Assembly: GCA_041488155.1 (NCBI GenBank)
Contig: JBGPOS010000056.1
Location: 1 to 27,511, forward strand
Direction: 5' to 3'
Source: JBGPOS01 sp041488155
GTDB lineage: Bacteria; Chloroflexota; Dehalococcoidia; Tepidiformales; Tepidiformaceae
Length of the DNA: 27,511 nucleotides
Of the stretch, positions 1-6,843 are shown piece by piece. The stretch's first letter is position 1. Each line of letters starts with the position of its first letter. The position numbers were made by a program, and so were the translations under genes. Under the pieces are notes generated by a model. The model was not told the DNA's origin and searched no databases. It saw nothing but the letters and a program-made list of their open reading frames with translations.

Positions 1-96
1 CGCTCCGACGGTGGGCTGCCCCTGCCGCAAGGGCAGCTAGGCACGTCGCAGACCCAAGGAGCGGTGGCGTAGGATCCGCTCGCTGGAGGATCTCCT

Positions 97-996
97 GTGA
101 AGATCACGCTCGACTGGCTTGGCTGTGCCACCTTCCGCCTCTCGCTGGACAACCTCGTCGTCTTCCTCGACGCCTACATGGACCGCGTCCCTTCGGCGCC
201 GTCGGTGGGGCTCTCGAGCGCACAGGTGAAGCAGGCTGACTTCGTCCTGGTCGGGCACAGCCACTTCGACCACCTTGCCGGCGCGGAGACGATCGCCCGG
301 AACATCGGCGCGACGGTCATCGGTTCGCTCGAGACGCGGCGGGTGATGCGCGAGCAGGGCGTCGCCGATGGCCAGCTGCTGGCGACGCAGGGCGGCGAGC
401 ACTACCGCCTCTCGGACAAAGTGACGGTGCGGGTCTACCCTAGCCTGCACTCGTGCACGTGGGTGTCGGCCTCGCTCGACAGCACAGCGATGCTGGTCGG
501 CCACTACGGGCTGACCGAAGACGAGCGGGCCAACTCGCGAGGCCTCGGTAGCGCCATCGGGCGGCTGTCCGGGGGCGATACGGATCAGGCGCGCGAGATG
601 CGCGAGCACCTGGCCTCCGCCGTCGGCAGCCCCAGCACGGGTGGGGCGCTGGCCTACCTGATCGAGACACCCGAGGGCTCGATCTTCTACCAGGATACCT
701 CGGGCTGCTGGACCGGCGTCTTGCGCGACCTCCGGCCCGACGTCGCCATCCTCGCCGCCGCGGGACGGGGAAACATCGACGGCGAGCCGATCCAGGGCTC
801 GCTCGCCCAGTTCGTCGCGCGCGAAGCCGACCTCCTGCGGCCGAAGACGATCGTCCTTGGGCACCACGACAACTGGATGCCGCCCCTCACGGCCGCGGGC
901 GGGACTGACGTGACGCCGATCCGCGAAGAGCTTGCGCGGGTGGCGCCACGGGCGCGGCTGCTGGAGCCGGGATACATGGAAGGCACGGCGTTGTGA
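97..996 (+). CDS. MBL-fold metal-dependent hydrolase (UlaG-like)
   Basis: A 299-residue metallo-beta-lactamase-fold protein, probably a cytosolic zinc or manganese hydrolase; no signal peptide is visible. The metal motif HxHxDH is intact (H54, H56, D58, H59). H118, D200 (in FYQDTSG) and the H256-H257 pair near the C-terminus are plausible further ligands. Length and layout resemble the UlaG-like branch, whose founding member opens L-ascorbate-6-phosphate lactone, but the substrate here cannot be read from sequence. The start is GTG at 97, preceded by a good Shine-Dalgarno GGAGGA at 85-90. Its TGA overlaps the GTG start of the next gene by four bases (GTGA), so the two are almost certainly translationally coupled. 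Fold assignment is confident; the reaction is not. Confidence 0.88.
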   Translation: MKITLDWLGCATFRLSLDNLVVFLDAYMDRVPSAPSVGLSSAQVKQADFVLVGHSHFDHLAGAETIARNIGATVIGSLETRRVMREQGVADGQLLATQGGEHYRLSDKVTVRVYPSLHSCTWVSASLDSTAMLVGHYGLTEDERANSRGLGSAIGRLSGGDTDQAREMREHLASAVGSPSTGGALAYLIETPEGSIFYQDTSGCWTGVLRDLRPDVAILAAAGRGNIDGEPIQGSLAQFVAREADLLRPKTIVLGHHDNWMPPLTAAGGTDVTPIREELARVAPRARLLEPGYMEGTAL

Positions 997-1694
997 GCGA
1001 TGCCGCGCTGCTCCCCGCCTCGGTCGCTATCGCCGGCGGCGAGTTCGTCATGGGGAACGACGCGGGGCGCAAGGACGAGCAGCCCGCCCATCGGGTCCGC
1101 ATCCGGCCCTTTCGAGCCGCCGTCGCGCCCGTTACGAACCGGGAGTACGCACGGTTCCTCGAAGCCACAGGCCACGAGCCGCCGCCCTTCCTCGCGGACG
1201 AGCGATTCAACGACCCTGCCTGCCCGGTCGTGGGCGTGAGCTGGTTCGACGCTGTCGCCTATTGCGACTGGCTGGCCGCGACGACCGGCGTCGGCTGGCG
1301 CCTCCCCACCGAGGCGGAGCGGGAGTTCGCGGCGCGCGGAGGGCTGAGCGGCGCCGACTGGCCCTGGGGAACAGCCCGCGACGGCCACCCTTCGTACGCC
1401 GCCATCGCTGCTATGGACCGTCCCCACGTGCCCGCCGCTGGGTGCGCCAACGCGTTCGGCCTGCGCTGCACCGCCGAGAACGTCCACGAATGGTGCAGCG
1501 ACTGGTACGACCCCGCGTACTACCGGGAGGGCGTCGCCGATGACCCGACCGGCCCGGCCGTGGGTCAGCGGAAGGTCAGCCGCGGGGGCTCCTGGCGGCA
1601 CGCCGAGAAGTTCACCCGCGTAAGCGCCCGGGCGAGCCTCGTCCCCGGCTTTCGCTACAACGACTTCGGCTTCCGCGTCTACGCGGACGCGTAA
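993..1694 (+). CDS. SUMF1/FGE-like domain protein lacking the catalytic cysteines
   Basis: A 233-residue protein made entirely of a formylglycine-generating-enzyme (SUMF1) domain. Typical markers are the N-terminal GGEFVMG, PVTNREYARFL, VSWFDAVAYCDWL, RLPTEAERE, WPWG, the ENVHEWCSDWY block and the final RGGSW...FGFRV. True aerobic FGE needs two cysteines shortly after GGSW that bind copper and oxidise the sulfatase cysteine; here that segment reads GGSWRHAEKFTRVSAR and has none. Formylglycine synthesis is therefore unlikely. The fold is also used by ligand-binding and other modifying proteins. The start is GTG at 993, overlapping the upstream MBL gene by four bases, with a weak GGAAGG nine bases before it. 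No sulfatase gene is present in the window, in keeping with a non-FGE role. Confidence 0.85.
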   Translation: MSDAALLPASVAIAGGEFVMGNDAGRKDEQPAHRVRIRPFRAAVAPVTNREYARFLEATGHEPPPFLADERFNDPACPVVGVSWFDAVAYCDWLAATTGVGWRLPTEAEREFAARGGLSGADWPWGTARDGHPSYAAIAAMDRPHVPAAGCANAFGLRCTAENVHEWCSDWYDPAYYREGVADDPTGPAVGQRKVSRGGSWRHAEKFTRVSARASLVPGFRYNDFGFRVYADA

Positions 1695-1720
1695 CATCAC
1701 ACCGAAGAACCCTTCCTTGT

Positions 1721-1880
1721 GTTCCAACGCACCACCACCCCGCTGCGCCCCACTCGCCGCCCTTGCCTTCGCTGCGCTGCGGCCACCCTCCGGGCCGGGC
1801 TCCGCCCTGGCCCACGGTCCGCGCACTGGTAGCCGCGGCCCTCTGTGGCCGCTGGAGACTGCTCGATCGCCCGAACGAAG
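1721..1880 (+). repeat. Intergenic repeat family, copy A (REP-like core at 1829-1855)
   Basis: The stretch 1695-2130 holds no convincing gene and consists largely of repeats. Bases 1829-1880 recur at 1987-2038 with only two differences over 52 bases. The core contains an inverted repeat, GCGGCC-6 nt-GGCCGC, able to form a hairpin. Bases 1721-1855 also match, in inverted orientation, the stretch 4284-4432 near rplK, including the block whose reverse complement reads GGGCGGCGAGTGGGGCGCAG. Copies in both orientations in gene gaps resemble REP/BIME-type palindromic elements. No transposase is nearby. Confidence 0.75.
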
Positions 1881-1945
1881 GCCAGTGCCTGGCGACAGGC
1901 CAGGCCCTTTCCGCCAGCCCTTGGAGTCGTAGGAACGGGCCGCTC

Positions 1946-1964
1946 CTTGTCAGTCGCGGCTCGG
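1946..1964 (+). repeat. 19-nt direct repeat, first copy
   Basis: CTTGTCAGTCGCGGCTCGG occurs here and again at 4509-4527 in the same orientation, while the larger neighbouring repeat blocks are inverted relative to each other. The two intergenic stretches are therefore mosaics of repeat modules and not one simple inversion. Confidence 0.65.
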
Positions 1965-1986
1965 TTGGGCGTGCCTGTTGGGGCTT

Positions 1987-2038
1987 GTAGCCGCGGCCCT
2001 CTGTGGCCGCTGGCGACTGCTCGATCGACCGAACGAAG
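1987..2038 (+). repeat. Intergenic repeat family, copy B
   Basis: This is a 52-base direct copy of 1829-1880 with two mismatches, and it includes the GCGGCC/GGCCGC hairpin core. It lies 93 bases upstream of the K+ channel start, so it could form structure in that gene's leader. Confidence 0.8.
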
Positions 2039-2130
2039 ACCCCCTCTGCGGCGATTGGTCCTCGCGGACGAATGCGTCCTCCCACAGGCGAAGTAGAATC
2101 CGGCCCATCTCCTGACACCGAGAGGGCAGC

Positions 2131-2880
2131 ATGCGTAGTGCGGAACGGCTTCGTCGAATCGAGGAGGCGACTGACCTCCCTCTCCTGATTCTCGCGCTGG
2201 TGATGGTCGCCCTTCTCCTGGCGCCGTTCTTCTTCGACCCGTCTCCGACCGTCGAGACGACGCTTCTGGCCGGCGACTGGATGATCTGGGCGGTGTTCTT
2301 GGTGGACTTCGCGGTGAAGTTCGCGGTCGCGCCGCAGCGGCTTCATTACGTCCGCACGCACTGGCTCGAAGCGGCGATGGTCGCGCTCCCCTTCCTGCGA
2401 CCCTTGCGCGCAGCCCGACTACTTCGGTTGCTTCGGCTGGCACGCGTCGGCGTAGCCCTCGGGCTGAACGTGTCGCTGCTGCGCAGGCTGGCCGCGCAGC
2501 GGGGGGCCCAACTGCTCGTGGCGTCGGTGCTAATGACGGGAGTGGTTGGTGCTTTCCTTGTCCTGCTCTCGGAACGGCACGCCGAGGGGAGCAACATTCA
2601 GAACTTCGGCGACGCGATGTGGTGGGCGGCAACGACCATGACGACCGTGGGATACGGCGACCACTTCCCCGTGACTCCGGCGGGTCGCGGAGTCGCAGTC
2701 GCCCTCATGCTGTTTGGCATCGCGTCGCTGTCCGCGGTGACGGCCATCATCGCGGCATTCCTGGTCAGAGAGCAGGTCGGAGCCGAAGAGGTCACCATGC
2801 TGGAACTTCGCGACGAGATACGGCAGCTCAGGGCCGACCTGGTCGCCTTGAACTCAGGCGCAGTGCGGAGCCAGCCTTAG
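2131..2880 (+). CDS. Voltage-gated-type potassium channel subunit
   Basis: A 249-residue six-transmembrane K+ channel. Approximate segments are S1 17-35, S2 50-67, an S3/S4 region at 78-107 with regularly spaced arginines (RPLRAARLLRLLRLARVG), S5 126-147 and S6 186-212. The pore loop carries the selectivity filter TVGYGD at 172-177. A short coiled coil (about 218-241, LELRDEIRQLRADL) follows S6 and probably helps tetramerisation. There is no RCK or cyclic-nucleotide domain. The S4-like arginines suggest voltage sensing, but gating is inferred. The start is ATG at 2131 with GAGAGG a few bases upstream. The gene ends convergently, sharing four bases with the stop region of a small minus-strand gene. 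Confidence 0.9.
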   Translation: MRSAERLRRIEEATDLPLLILALVMVALLLAPFFFDPSPTVETTLLAGDWMIWAVFLVDFAVKFAVAPQRLHYVRTHWLEAAMVALPFLRPLRAARLLRLLRLARVGVALGLNVSLLRRLAAQRGAQLLVASVLMTGVVGAFLVLLSERHAEGSNIQNFGDAMWWAATTMTTVGYGDHFPVTPAGRGVAVALMLFGIASLSAVTAIIAAFLVREQVGAEEVTMLELRDEIRQLRADLVALNSGAVRSQP

Positions 2881-3038
2881 CGCCAGAGGGTGCGCCAGAA
2901 CTTCGCGCGGCCGAGGGCGCGGCCGATGAGCTTGTTCTTGAGGCGGCGTTCCATCCGCTTCGGGTCGCCGCTGAGGAGGACCTCTGCGTCGTTGGTCCGG
3001 CGGGAGAGGCGGTAGAGGCGAGTACTTAACTTTGGCAA
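2877..3038 (-). CDS. Small basic protein, 53 aa, unknown function
   Basis: A short reading frame starting with TTG at 3038 and ending with TAA at 2877-2879. It is preceded by a near-perfect Shine-Dalgarno AAGGAGG (3044-3050) five bases before the start, which is the main evidence that it is real. The product starts MPKLSTRLYRLSRRTND and ends ALGRAKFWRTLWR. It is very rich in Arg and Lys with a regular Leu/Arg pattern, suggesting a small amphipathic nucleic-acid- or ribosome-binding protein, though that is only inference. Its 3' end overlaps the convergent K+ channel gene by four bases. It sits 13 bases downstream of the PH-like gene on the same strand and is probably co-transcribed with it. 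Confidence 0.7.
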   Translation of the reverse strand: MPKLSTRLYRLSRRTNDAEVLLSGDPKRMERRLKNKLIGRALGRAKFWRTLWR

Positions 3039-3051
3039 GCGGGCCTCCTTT

Positions 3052-3483
3052 TCAGACCAGGGCGGGGAGTTTCGTGTCGGGCGTGTTAGCGTCCCGATTG
3101 AGAACCAGGTGCATCAGCAGCAGGTAGGCGTTGCGCGTCTTTTCGGCGTTCTTGAACTCGAACGTCCAGTCGTCGTCGCCGGCCTGGATGGACAAGGCCG
3201 CCGTGGAGCGGCCCAACAGTGGTGTGTCGCTCGAGATCCCGACGGCGTGGATGCGGTCCAGCGGGACGCTCACGAGGACGTTCTTCGTCCGTCGCCAGTT
3301 GGCATCCTGGAAGATCAGCCTGCGGTCGGAGATACCTACGTAGCCGGTCCCGCCGCCTTTGCAGTCGAGCACCATCCACAGTGATTCTCCCGGCACCAGG
3401 AGCTGGACGATGCGGTCGAACTGCTCCTTGCGATCGAAGAAGGCTTCTGTCATTCCGAACGGGTTCGTGAGGGATCCGGGCAC
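3052..3483 (-). CDS. Bacterial PH-like domain protein
   Basis: A 143-residue soluble protein resembling bacterial pleckstrin-homology-like (YokE-type) domains. It has a helical N-terminal third (EAFFDRKEQFDRIVQLL), then alternating beta strands such as GYVGISDRRLIFQD, KNVLVSVPLDRIHAVGI, TAALSIQAGDDDWTFEF, and a closing helix (EKTRNAYLLLMHLVL). Such domains often mediate membrane or protein contacts; no specific partner is evident. The GTG start at 3483 has TAGGAG at a suitable distance upstream. It lies ten bases after the lipoprotein stop and just before the 53-aa gene, so 4059-2877 looks like one minus-strand operon. Confidence 0.7.
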   Translation of the reverse strand: MPGSLTNPFGMTEAFFDRKEQFDRIVQLLVPGESLWMVLDCKGGGTGYVGISDRRLIFQDANWRRTKNVLVSVPLDRIHAVGISSDTPLLGRSTAALSIQAGDDDWTFEFKNAEKTRNAYLLLMHLVLNRDANTPDTKLPALV

Positions 3484-3492
3484 TCGTGACTC

Positions 3493-4059
3493 CTAAGAAG
3501 TGATGGTGATGCTGGCGGTCTTCTGTTGGCCGCCGCAGTTGACCCGGACGGATCCCGTGCCCGGGTTGGTGTTGCTCCCGATGACCCACGACCAACTGGC
3601 GGATCCGTTGCTACCCGCCGTCTTCGTCGTGAGGCCCGCGGCGGTGCTGTCGGTACCGCTGGGGGTTGTGTAGCTGATGGTGCAAGATACGCCAGGGGTC
3701 GCGCCCTGAACAGAAGCGGACGCGTTGCTGCCCCGTTTGACGGGGCTGCTGACGCTGAGGGAGAGAGACGCGGCAGGCAACGTCGTGGTCGGGGGCACGG
3801 CAGTGGCACTGGGCGGCGCGCTCGTCGGTTTGGGCGTGTCGGCTGAGCCAGGAGTGGGGCTCGTCTTCGGTGAATCGGCTGGCTTCGCAGAGTCGACTGG
3901 CGTCGGCGTGTCTGTGACCTTCGATGTAGCCGACGAGTTCGCGTTGGCGGGCGCATTGGTCGCGCTCGACGTCGCATTCTTGTCGGAATTGCACCCGCTT
4001 GCGAATGCAAGGGCGAGGAGCACCGCAGAGGCCAGAACCGGCGAAAAGGGTGTTCTCAT
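3493..4059 (-). CDS. Secreted lipoprotein with Ser/Thr/Pro-rich linker and C-terminal beta domain
   Basis: A 188-residue lipoprotein. The signal peptide ends in a lipobox, FASGC, with the lipidated cysteine near residue 23. Residues of roughly 25-95 form a low-complexity linker rich in Ser, Thr, Pro and Ala, typical of cell-surface spacers. The last 90 or so residues form an Ig-like or carbohydrate-binding-like beta domain containing SVSSPVKRGSNASASVQ, GVSCTISY, GSNGSASWSWVIGSNTNPGTGSVRVNC, with two cysteines that could pair. The ATG at 4059 has AGAGGAG seven bases upstream. It is the first gene of the small minus-strand cluster. No catalytic motif is visible; a binding role at the envelope is the most that can be proposed. 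Confidence 0.8.
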   Translation of the reverse strand: MRTPFSPVLASAVLLALAFASGCNSDKNATSSATNAPANANSSATSKVTDTPTPVDSAKPADSPKTSPTPGSADTPKPTSAPPSATAVPPTTTLPAASLSLSVSSPVKRGSNASASVQGATPGVSCTISYTTPSGTDSTAAGLTTKTAGSNGSASWSWVIGSNTNPGTGSVRVNCGGQQKTASITITS

Positions 4060-4202
4060 CGCCCCGCTCCTCTAGAAGCGCCCTCGCCTTTGCTTGGCAC
4101 AGCGCCGGGCTGCGAATCCTACGCCACCTAAGCAGGAATGCGAATAGGGAACATTCGCACTTCCCCGCGTCCGTTCCGGGCCTCCGATCGGCGGTGCCGT
4201 CT

Positions 4203-4229
4203 CCAGCGGGCCCGGTGGCCCGCGGCTAC
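4203..4229 (-). repeat. Intergenic repeat family, short copy D (inverted)
   Basis: A 27-base match, read on the minus strand, to the hairpin core at 1829-1855: the ends CCAGCGG and CCGCGGCTAC are kept while the loop differs. It lies in the 4060-4610 gap, which holds no recognisable gene; long open frames through it are by-products of GC content. Confidence 0.55.
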
Positions 4230-4283
4230 TGGGTGGCAGTTGCCGGTGGGTCACTGGGGCTGGCGTGGGGCGTTGGGTGTTGT

Positions 4284-4432
4284 GCAGCGGCCACGGAGTG
4301 CCGCGGCTACCCGTGCGCGGGCGAGGGGAGTCGAGGTTGGGCGACTGCGGAGCCCGTGCCCGTAGGGTGGCCGGAGCGTAGCGCAGGCCAGGGCGGCGAG
4401 TGGGGCGCAGCCGGGCGGAGGTGTGTTGGGAC
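4284..4432 (-). repeat. Intergenic repeat family, copy C (inverted)
   Basis: This stretch aligns with the reverse complement of 1721-1855. Conserved blocks are the hairpin core (4285-4310), GTGCGCGG, CGGAGCCCG, AGGGTGGCCG and the block GGGCGGCGAGTGGGGCGCAG. A divergent section of about 25 bases lies between the hairpin core and the rest. It sits about 180 bases upstream of rplK, where a ribosomal-protein leader would be expected. Confidence 0.72.
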
Positions 4433-4508
4433 CGGAGGTATGAGGGACGGGGGATGTGGGATGAGCGCGAGAGCGATGAGCGACGAGGACTGGCGGTGGC
4501 GTTCGTTG

Positions 4509-4527
4509 CTTGTCAGTCGCGGCTCGG
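4509..4527 (+). repeat. 19-nt direct repeat, second copy
   Basis: Identical over 19 bases to 1946-1964 and in the same orientation, located 83 bases before the rplK start. Confidence 0.65.
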
Positions 4528-4610
4528 GGATACTGGGGACTCGCGGTGCGGCGCTAATTTGCGGAGGCAGTGGCTTCGTCCTTGCCGTTTGTACGCCCAG
4601 GAGTACCCCG

Positions 4611-5033
4611 ATGGCCAAGAAGGTCCGCGCAGTGGTGACGCTGCAAATCCAGGCCGGGAAAGCGAACCCGGCTCCGCCGATCGGCCCCGCGCTGGGTCAG
4701 CACGGCGTGAACATCATGGAGTTCTGCAAGGAATACAACGCCCGTACCCAGAACCAGGTGGGGCAGATCATCCCGGCGCAGCTCACCATCTTCGAAGACC
4801 GCTCGTTCAACTTCATCCTCAAGACGCCGCCCGCGGCCGACATGCTGCGCAAGGCGGCCGGCATCGAGAAGGGCAGCGGCAACCCGCGGCTCGAAAAGGT
4901 GGGCCAGGTGAAGGTCGCGGATCTGCGGCGGATCGCCGAGACGAAGATGCCCGACCTCAACGCGAACAGCATCGAAGAGGCGATGAAGATCGTCGAAGGC
5001 ACGGCCCGCAGCATGGGCATCGAGGTGGTGTAG
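4611..5033 (+). CDS. rplK: Ribosomal protein uL11
   Basis: A 140-residue uL11, the large-subunit protein of the GTPase-associated centre that binds 23S rRNA helices 43/44 and contacts elongation factors. The hallmark N-terminal segment with PAPPIGPALGQHGVNIMEFC is intact, as are the C-terminal rRNA-binding motifs (KAAGIEKGSGNP, KMPDLNANSIEEAMKIVEGTARSMGIEV). The start is ATG at 4611 with AGGAG at 4599-4603; the open frame continues far upstream, but that part lies in repeats and is not uL11. rplA follows after two bases. secE and nusG, which usually precede this gene, are absent; upstream is a repeat-rich gap and a minus-strand lipoprotein. Confidence 0.98.
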   Translation: MAKKVRAVVTLQIQAGKANPAPPIGPALGQHGVNIMEFCKEYNARTQNQVGQIIPAQLTIFEDRSFNFILKTPPAADMLRKAAGIEKGSGNPRLEKVGQVKVADLRRIAETKMPDLNANSIEEAMKIVEGTARSMGIEVV

Positions 5034-5035
5034 CG

Positions 5036-5749
5036 ATGCCGAAGAAGGGGAAGCGTTACCTCGAAGCGGCGGCGAAGGTCGACAAGACGAAGCTGTATCC
5101 GGTCGAAGAAGCGATCAGCCTGGCGAAGGAAGTGCACCCGGCGAAGTTCGACGAGACGGTCGAGCTGCACATCAGGACGGGGCTCGACCCACGCCACGCG
5201 GAGCAGCAGATCCGGGGGAGCACGGTGCTGCCGCACGGCCTCGGGCGCGTCCTTAAGGTGCTGGTGTTCACGGAGGGCGAAGCGGTGCGAATCGCGCAGG
5301 ACGCGGGGGCGGACTTCGTCGGCAGCGATGACCTGATCAAGCAGATCGAGGGCGGCTGGACGGACTTCGACGTGGCGATCGCGACGCGGGAGATGATGGG
5401 CAAAGTCGGGCGACTTGGCCGCATCCTGGGGCCGCGGGGGCTGATGCCGAACCCGCGTTCGGGCACGGTCGTGGCGGCCGAGGACATCGCGAAGACGGTC
5501 GGGGACGCGAAGCAGGGGCGGGTGGAGTTCCGGCTCGACCGGCTGGCGAACATCCACGTGCCGATCGGCAAAGTCAGCTTCGACGACGCGAAGTTGCGGG
5601 ACAACATGGCGGCCTTCATCGAAGCGGTGAACGCGGCGAAGCCGCGCGAGGCGAAGGGCCAGTACATCCGCGGCGCGACGCTAACGACGACGATGGGGCC
5701 TGGTATCCGGCTCGACCTGGCGCAGACGCTGGCGATGAAGCTGGCGTAG
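5036..5749 (+). CDS. rplA: Ribosomal protein uL1
   Basis: A 237-residue uL1, the protein of the mobile L1 stalk that helps release deacylated tRNA from the E site and often represses its own operon by binding the mRNA leader. The signature GPRGLMPNPRSGTVV is present, as are the typical N-terminus (MPKKGKRYLEAAAKVD) and the C-terminal GATLTTTMGPGIRLDL. The ATG at 5036 lies two bases after the rplK stop with GAGGTGG at 5022-5028 inside the end of rplK, so translation is coupled. rplJ-rplL do not follow; the next gene is an unrelated lipoprotein. I could not identify an L1-binding leader by eye upstream of rplK. Confidence 0.98.
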   Translation: MPKKGKRYLEAAAKVDKTKLYPVEEAISLAKEVHPAKFDETVELHIRTGLDPRHAEQQIRGSTVLPHGLGRVLKVLVFTEGEAVRIAQDAGADFVGSDDLIKQIEGGWTDFDVAIATREMMGKVGRLGRILGPRGLMPNPRSGTVVAAEDIAKTVGDAKQGRVEFRLDRLANIHVPIGKVSFDDAKLRDNMAAFIEAVNAAKPREAKGQYIRGATLTTTMGPGIRLDLAQTLAMKLA

Positions 5750-5761
5750 CTTCGTGGGCGG

Positions 5762-5781
5762 GCTTGCCGCGCGCGGTAAGC
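5762..5781 (+). terminator. Possible hairpin terminator after rplKA
   Basis: GCTTGCCG-CGCG-CGGTAAGC forms an eight-base stem (one G-U pair) with a four-base loop, 13 bases after the rplA stop. Only two T residues follow, so it is a weak intrinsic terminator at best. It may instead stabilise the 3' end of the rplKA message. Confidence 0.4.
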
Positions 5782-5819
5782 TTGGTCGAGGGCGGCAAAG
5801 TTCGTCCCGGAGGCTGCCG

Positions 5820-6800
5820 GTGACTCGAACGGGCATGTTGGTGCTTGGTGTGATCGCGATTGCGGCGCTGCTGGCGTCCTGTTCGAGCAACGACAAGGGG
5901 GCGGCGACGGCGACGCCGGTCCCAAACGTGAACCCGACGCTCAGCCCGGCGACGGCGACGCCTGTGTCGTTCGAGTCGTGTCCGGACGTGGACAGGGCCG
6001 TGTGTGCGCTCGCTGCCGACATCGAAGCGGCGCTTGTGAAGTACAACGGCGACGAGGCGGCGAAGCGCTTCGTCGACCGCGAGGTGACCTGCCAACCGAA
6101 CGACCCCTTCAGCCCGCGGGTCTGCGACGGCAAGACGCCCGGGACGAAGGTGCGGGGCTACGACGTTGGCCGAACGTACAGCGAGGGCACGACGCTCGAC
6201 CGGGCTGCGCTGGTCAAGCTCCTGGCGGGGTACCAGTCGGGCGCAATCGCGGAGGCGAAGGACGACTATGGCGAGGGGAGCGTGCGGCTCTACTCGATCG
6301 GGGTGTACGCGAATCCCAACTGTCCGGGCGGGTGCAGGGAGCTGGTGTTCAGCCGCGTGGTGGTCGACATGGATCGCCTGTTCCGGGAGGGGATCCTGTT
6401 CACGGCCGAGAAGCGGGACGGCACGTGGGTGCTACGGCTGGTGCTGAACGGTCTGCAGCTGGGGCAGGACATCCCGGTGAAGCTGAGGGGCGGGACGCTC
6501 AACGGCGTGCAGTACCGGGTCTGGAACCCGAAGGACGGTGGGAAGCCGGTGGGGCAGGGCAAGTTCTGGTTCGGGTCGATAGTGAGGGTGAAGGGTTCGG
6601 GCGATTGCCTCAACTTCAGGACCTTGCCGAACAAGACGGCGCCGGTGGTGGAGTGTCTGAAGGACGGGGCCCAGCTTCACCTCATCGGGGGAGGTGGGCC
6701 GCCGGATGGGGACGGGGTGCGGTGGTGGCGGGTGGTGCGTCTGCCTGCGAACACCGCCGCGGGTTGGGTCTCGGGAGAGTTCCTGGGGGAGCCCGAGTAG
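5820..6800 (+). CDS. Lipoprotein with C-terminal SH3-like domain
   Basis: A 326-residue lipoprotein. The signal peptide (TRTGMLVLGVIAIAALLASC) ends in lipobox LASC, with Cys21 lipidated. A short Ala/Thr/Pro linker follows, then a mixed domain of about 200 residues with several cysteines (SCPDVDRAVCAL, EVTCQ, RVCDG, NCPGGC) that I do not recognise. The last 65 or so residues resemble a bacterial SH3 domain (CLNFRTLPNKTAPVVECLKDGAQLHLIG ... WWRVV ... AGWVSGEFL), commonly a cell-wall-binding module. The GTG start at 5820 is chosen over the upstream open frame because it has GGAGG at 5808-5812 and places the signal peptide at the N-terminus. The gene is separated from rplA by a hairpin and is probably transcribed on its own. 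Confidence 0.8.
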   Translation: MTRTGMLVLGVIAIAALLASCSSNDKGAATATPVPNVNPTLSPATATPVSFESCPDVDRAVCALAADIEAALVKYNGDEAAKRFVDREVTCQPNDPFSPRVCDGKTPGTKVRGYDVGRTYSEGTTLDRAALVKLLAGYQSGAIAEAKDDYGEGSVRLYSIGVYANPNCPGGCRELVFSRVVVDMDRLFREGILFTAEKRDGTWVLRLVLNGLQLGQDIPVKLRGGTLNGVQYRVWNPKDGGKPVGQGKFWFGSIVRVKGSGDCLNFRTLPNKTAPVVECLKDGAQLHLIGGGGPPDGDGVRWWRVVRLPANTAAGWVSGEFLGEPE

Positions 6801-6807
6801 CGGCGCG

Positions 6808-6837
6808 GGAACCAACGGCAGCGCTTCGGTGTAGAAC
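6808..6837 (+). promoter_or_regulatory. ECF-type promoter of the sigma/anti-sigma operon
   Basis: GGAACC (6808-6813), a 14-base spacer, then GGTGTAGAAC (6828-6837). The same two boxes with the same spacer precede the cupredoxin gene at 8230-8259. GGAAC is the classic -35 of ECF sigma factors. The predicted start site falls at about 6841-6844, on or just before the sigma GTG, which fits a leaderless message and explains the missing Shine-Dalgarno. Confidence 0.72.
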
Positions 6838-6843
6838 AGTCGC

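Noticed and set aside
16..36. CTGCCC...GGGCAG inverted repeat at the left edge as a terminator
   Set aside because: The stem is short, the loop is long and no T-run follows; the upstream gene context is outside the window.
1829..2038. Two near-identical 52-base repeats as a minimal CRISPR array
   Set aside because: Only two units at 158-base spacing, with GC-rich palindromes also found inverted elsewhere and no cas gene; a REP-like family fits better.
1612..2632. Large minus-strand open frames across the repeats
   Set aside because: They are rich in Arg, Pro, Ser and Gly, run antisense to the clear K+ channel gene and through repeats; they are composition artefacts.
3999..4610. Long in-frame N-terminal extension of uL11
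   Set aside because: The extension is encoded by repeat-containing intergenic DNA, resembles no protein, and a good AGGAG sits right before the canonical start at 4611.
5754..5819. Upstream start for the SH3-like lipoprotein
   Set aside because: It would bury the signal peptide behind 22 basic residues and has no ribosome site; GTG 5820 has GGAGG at good spacing.
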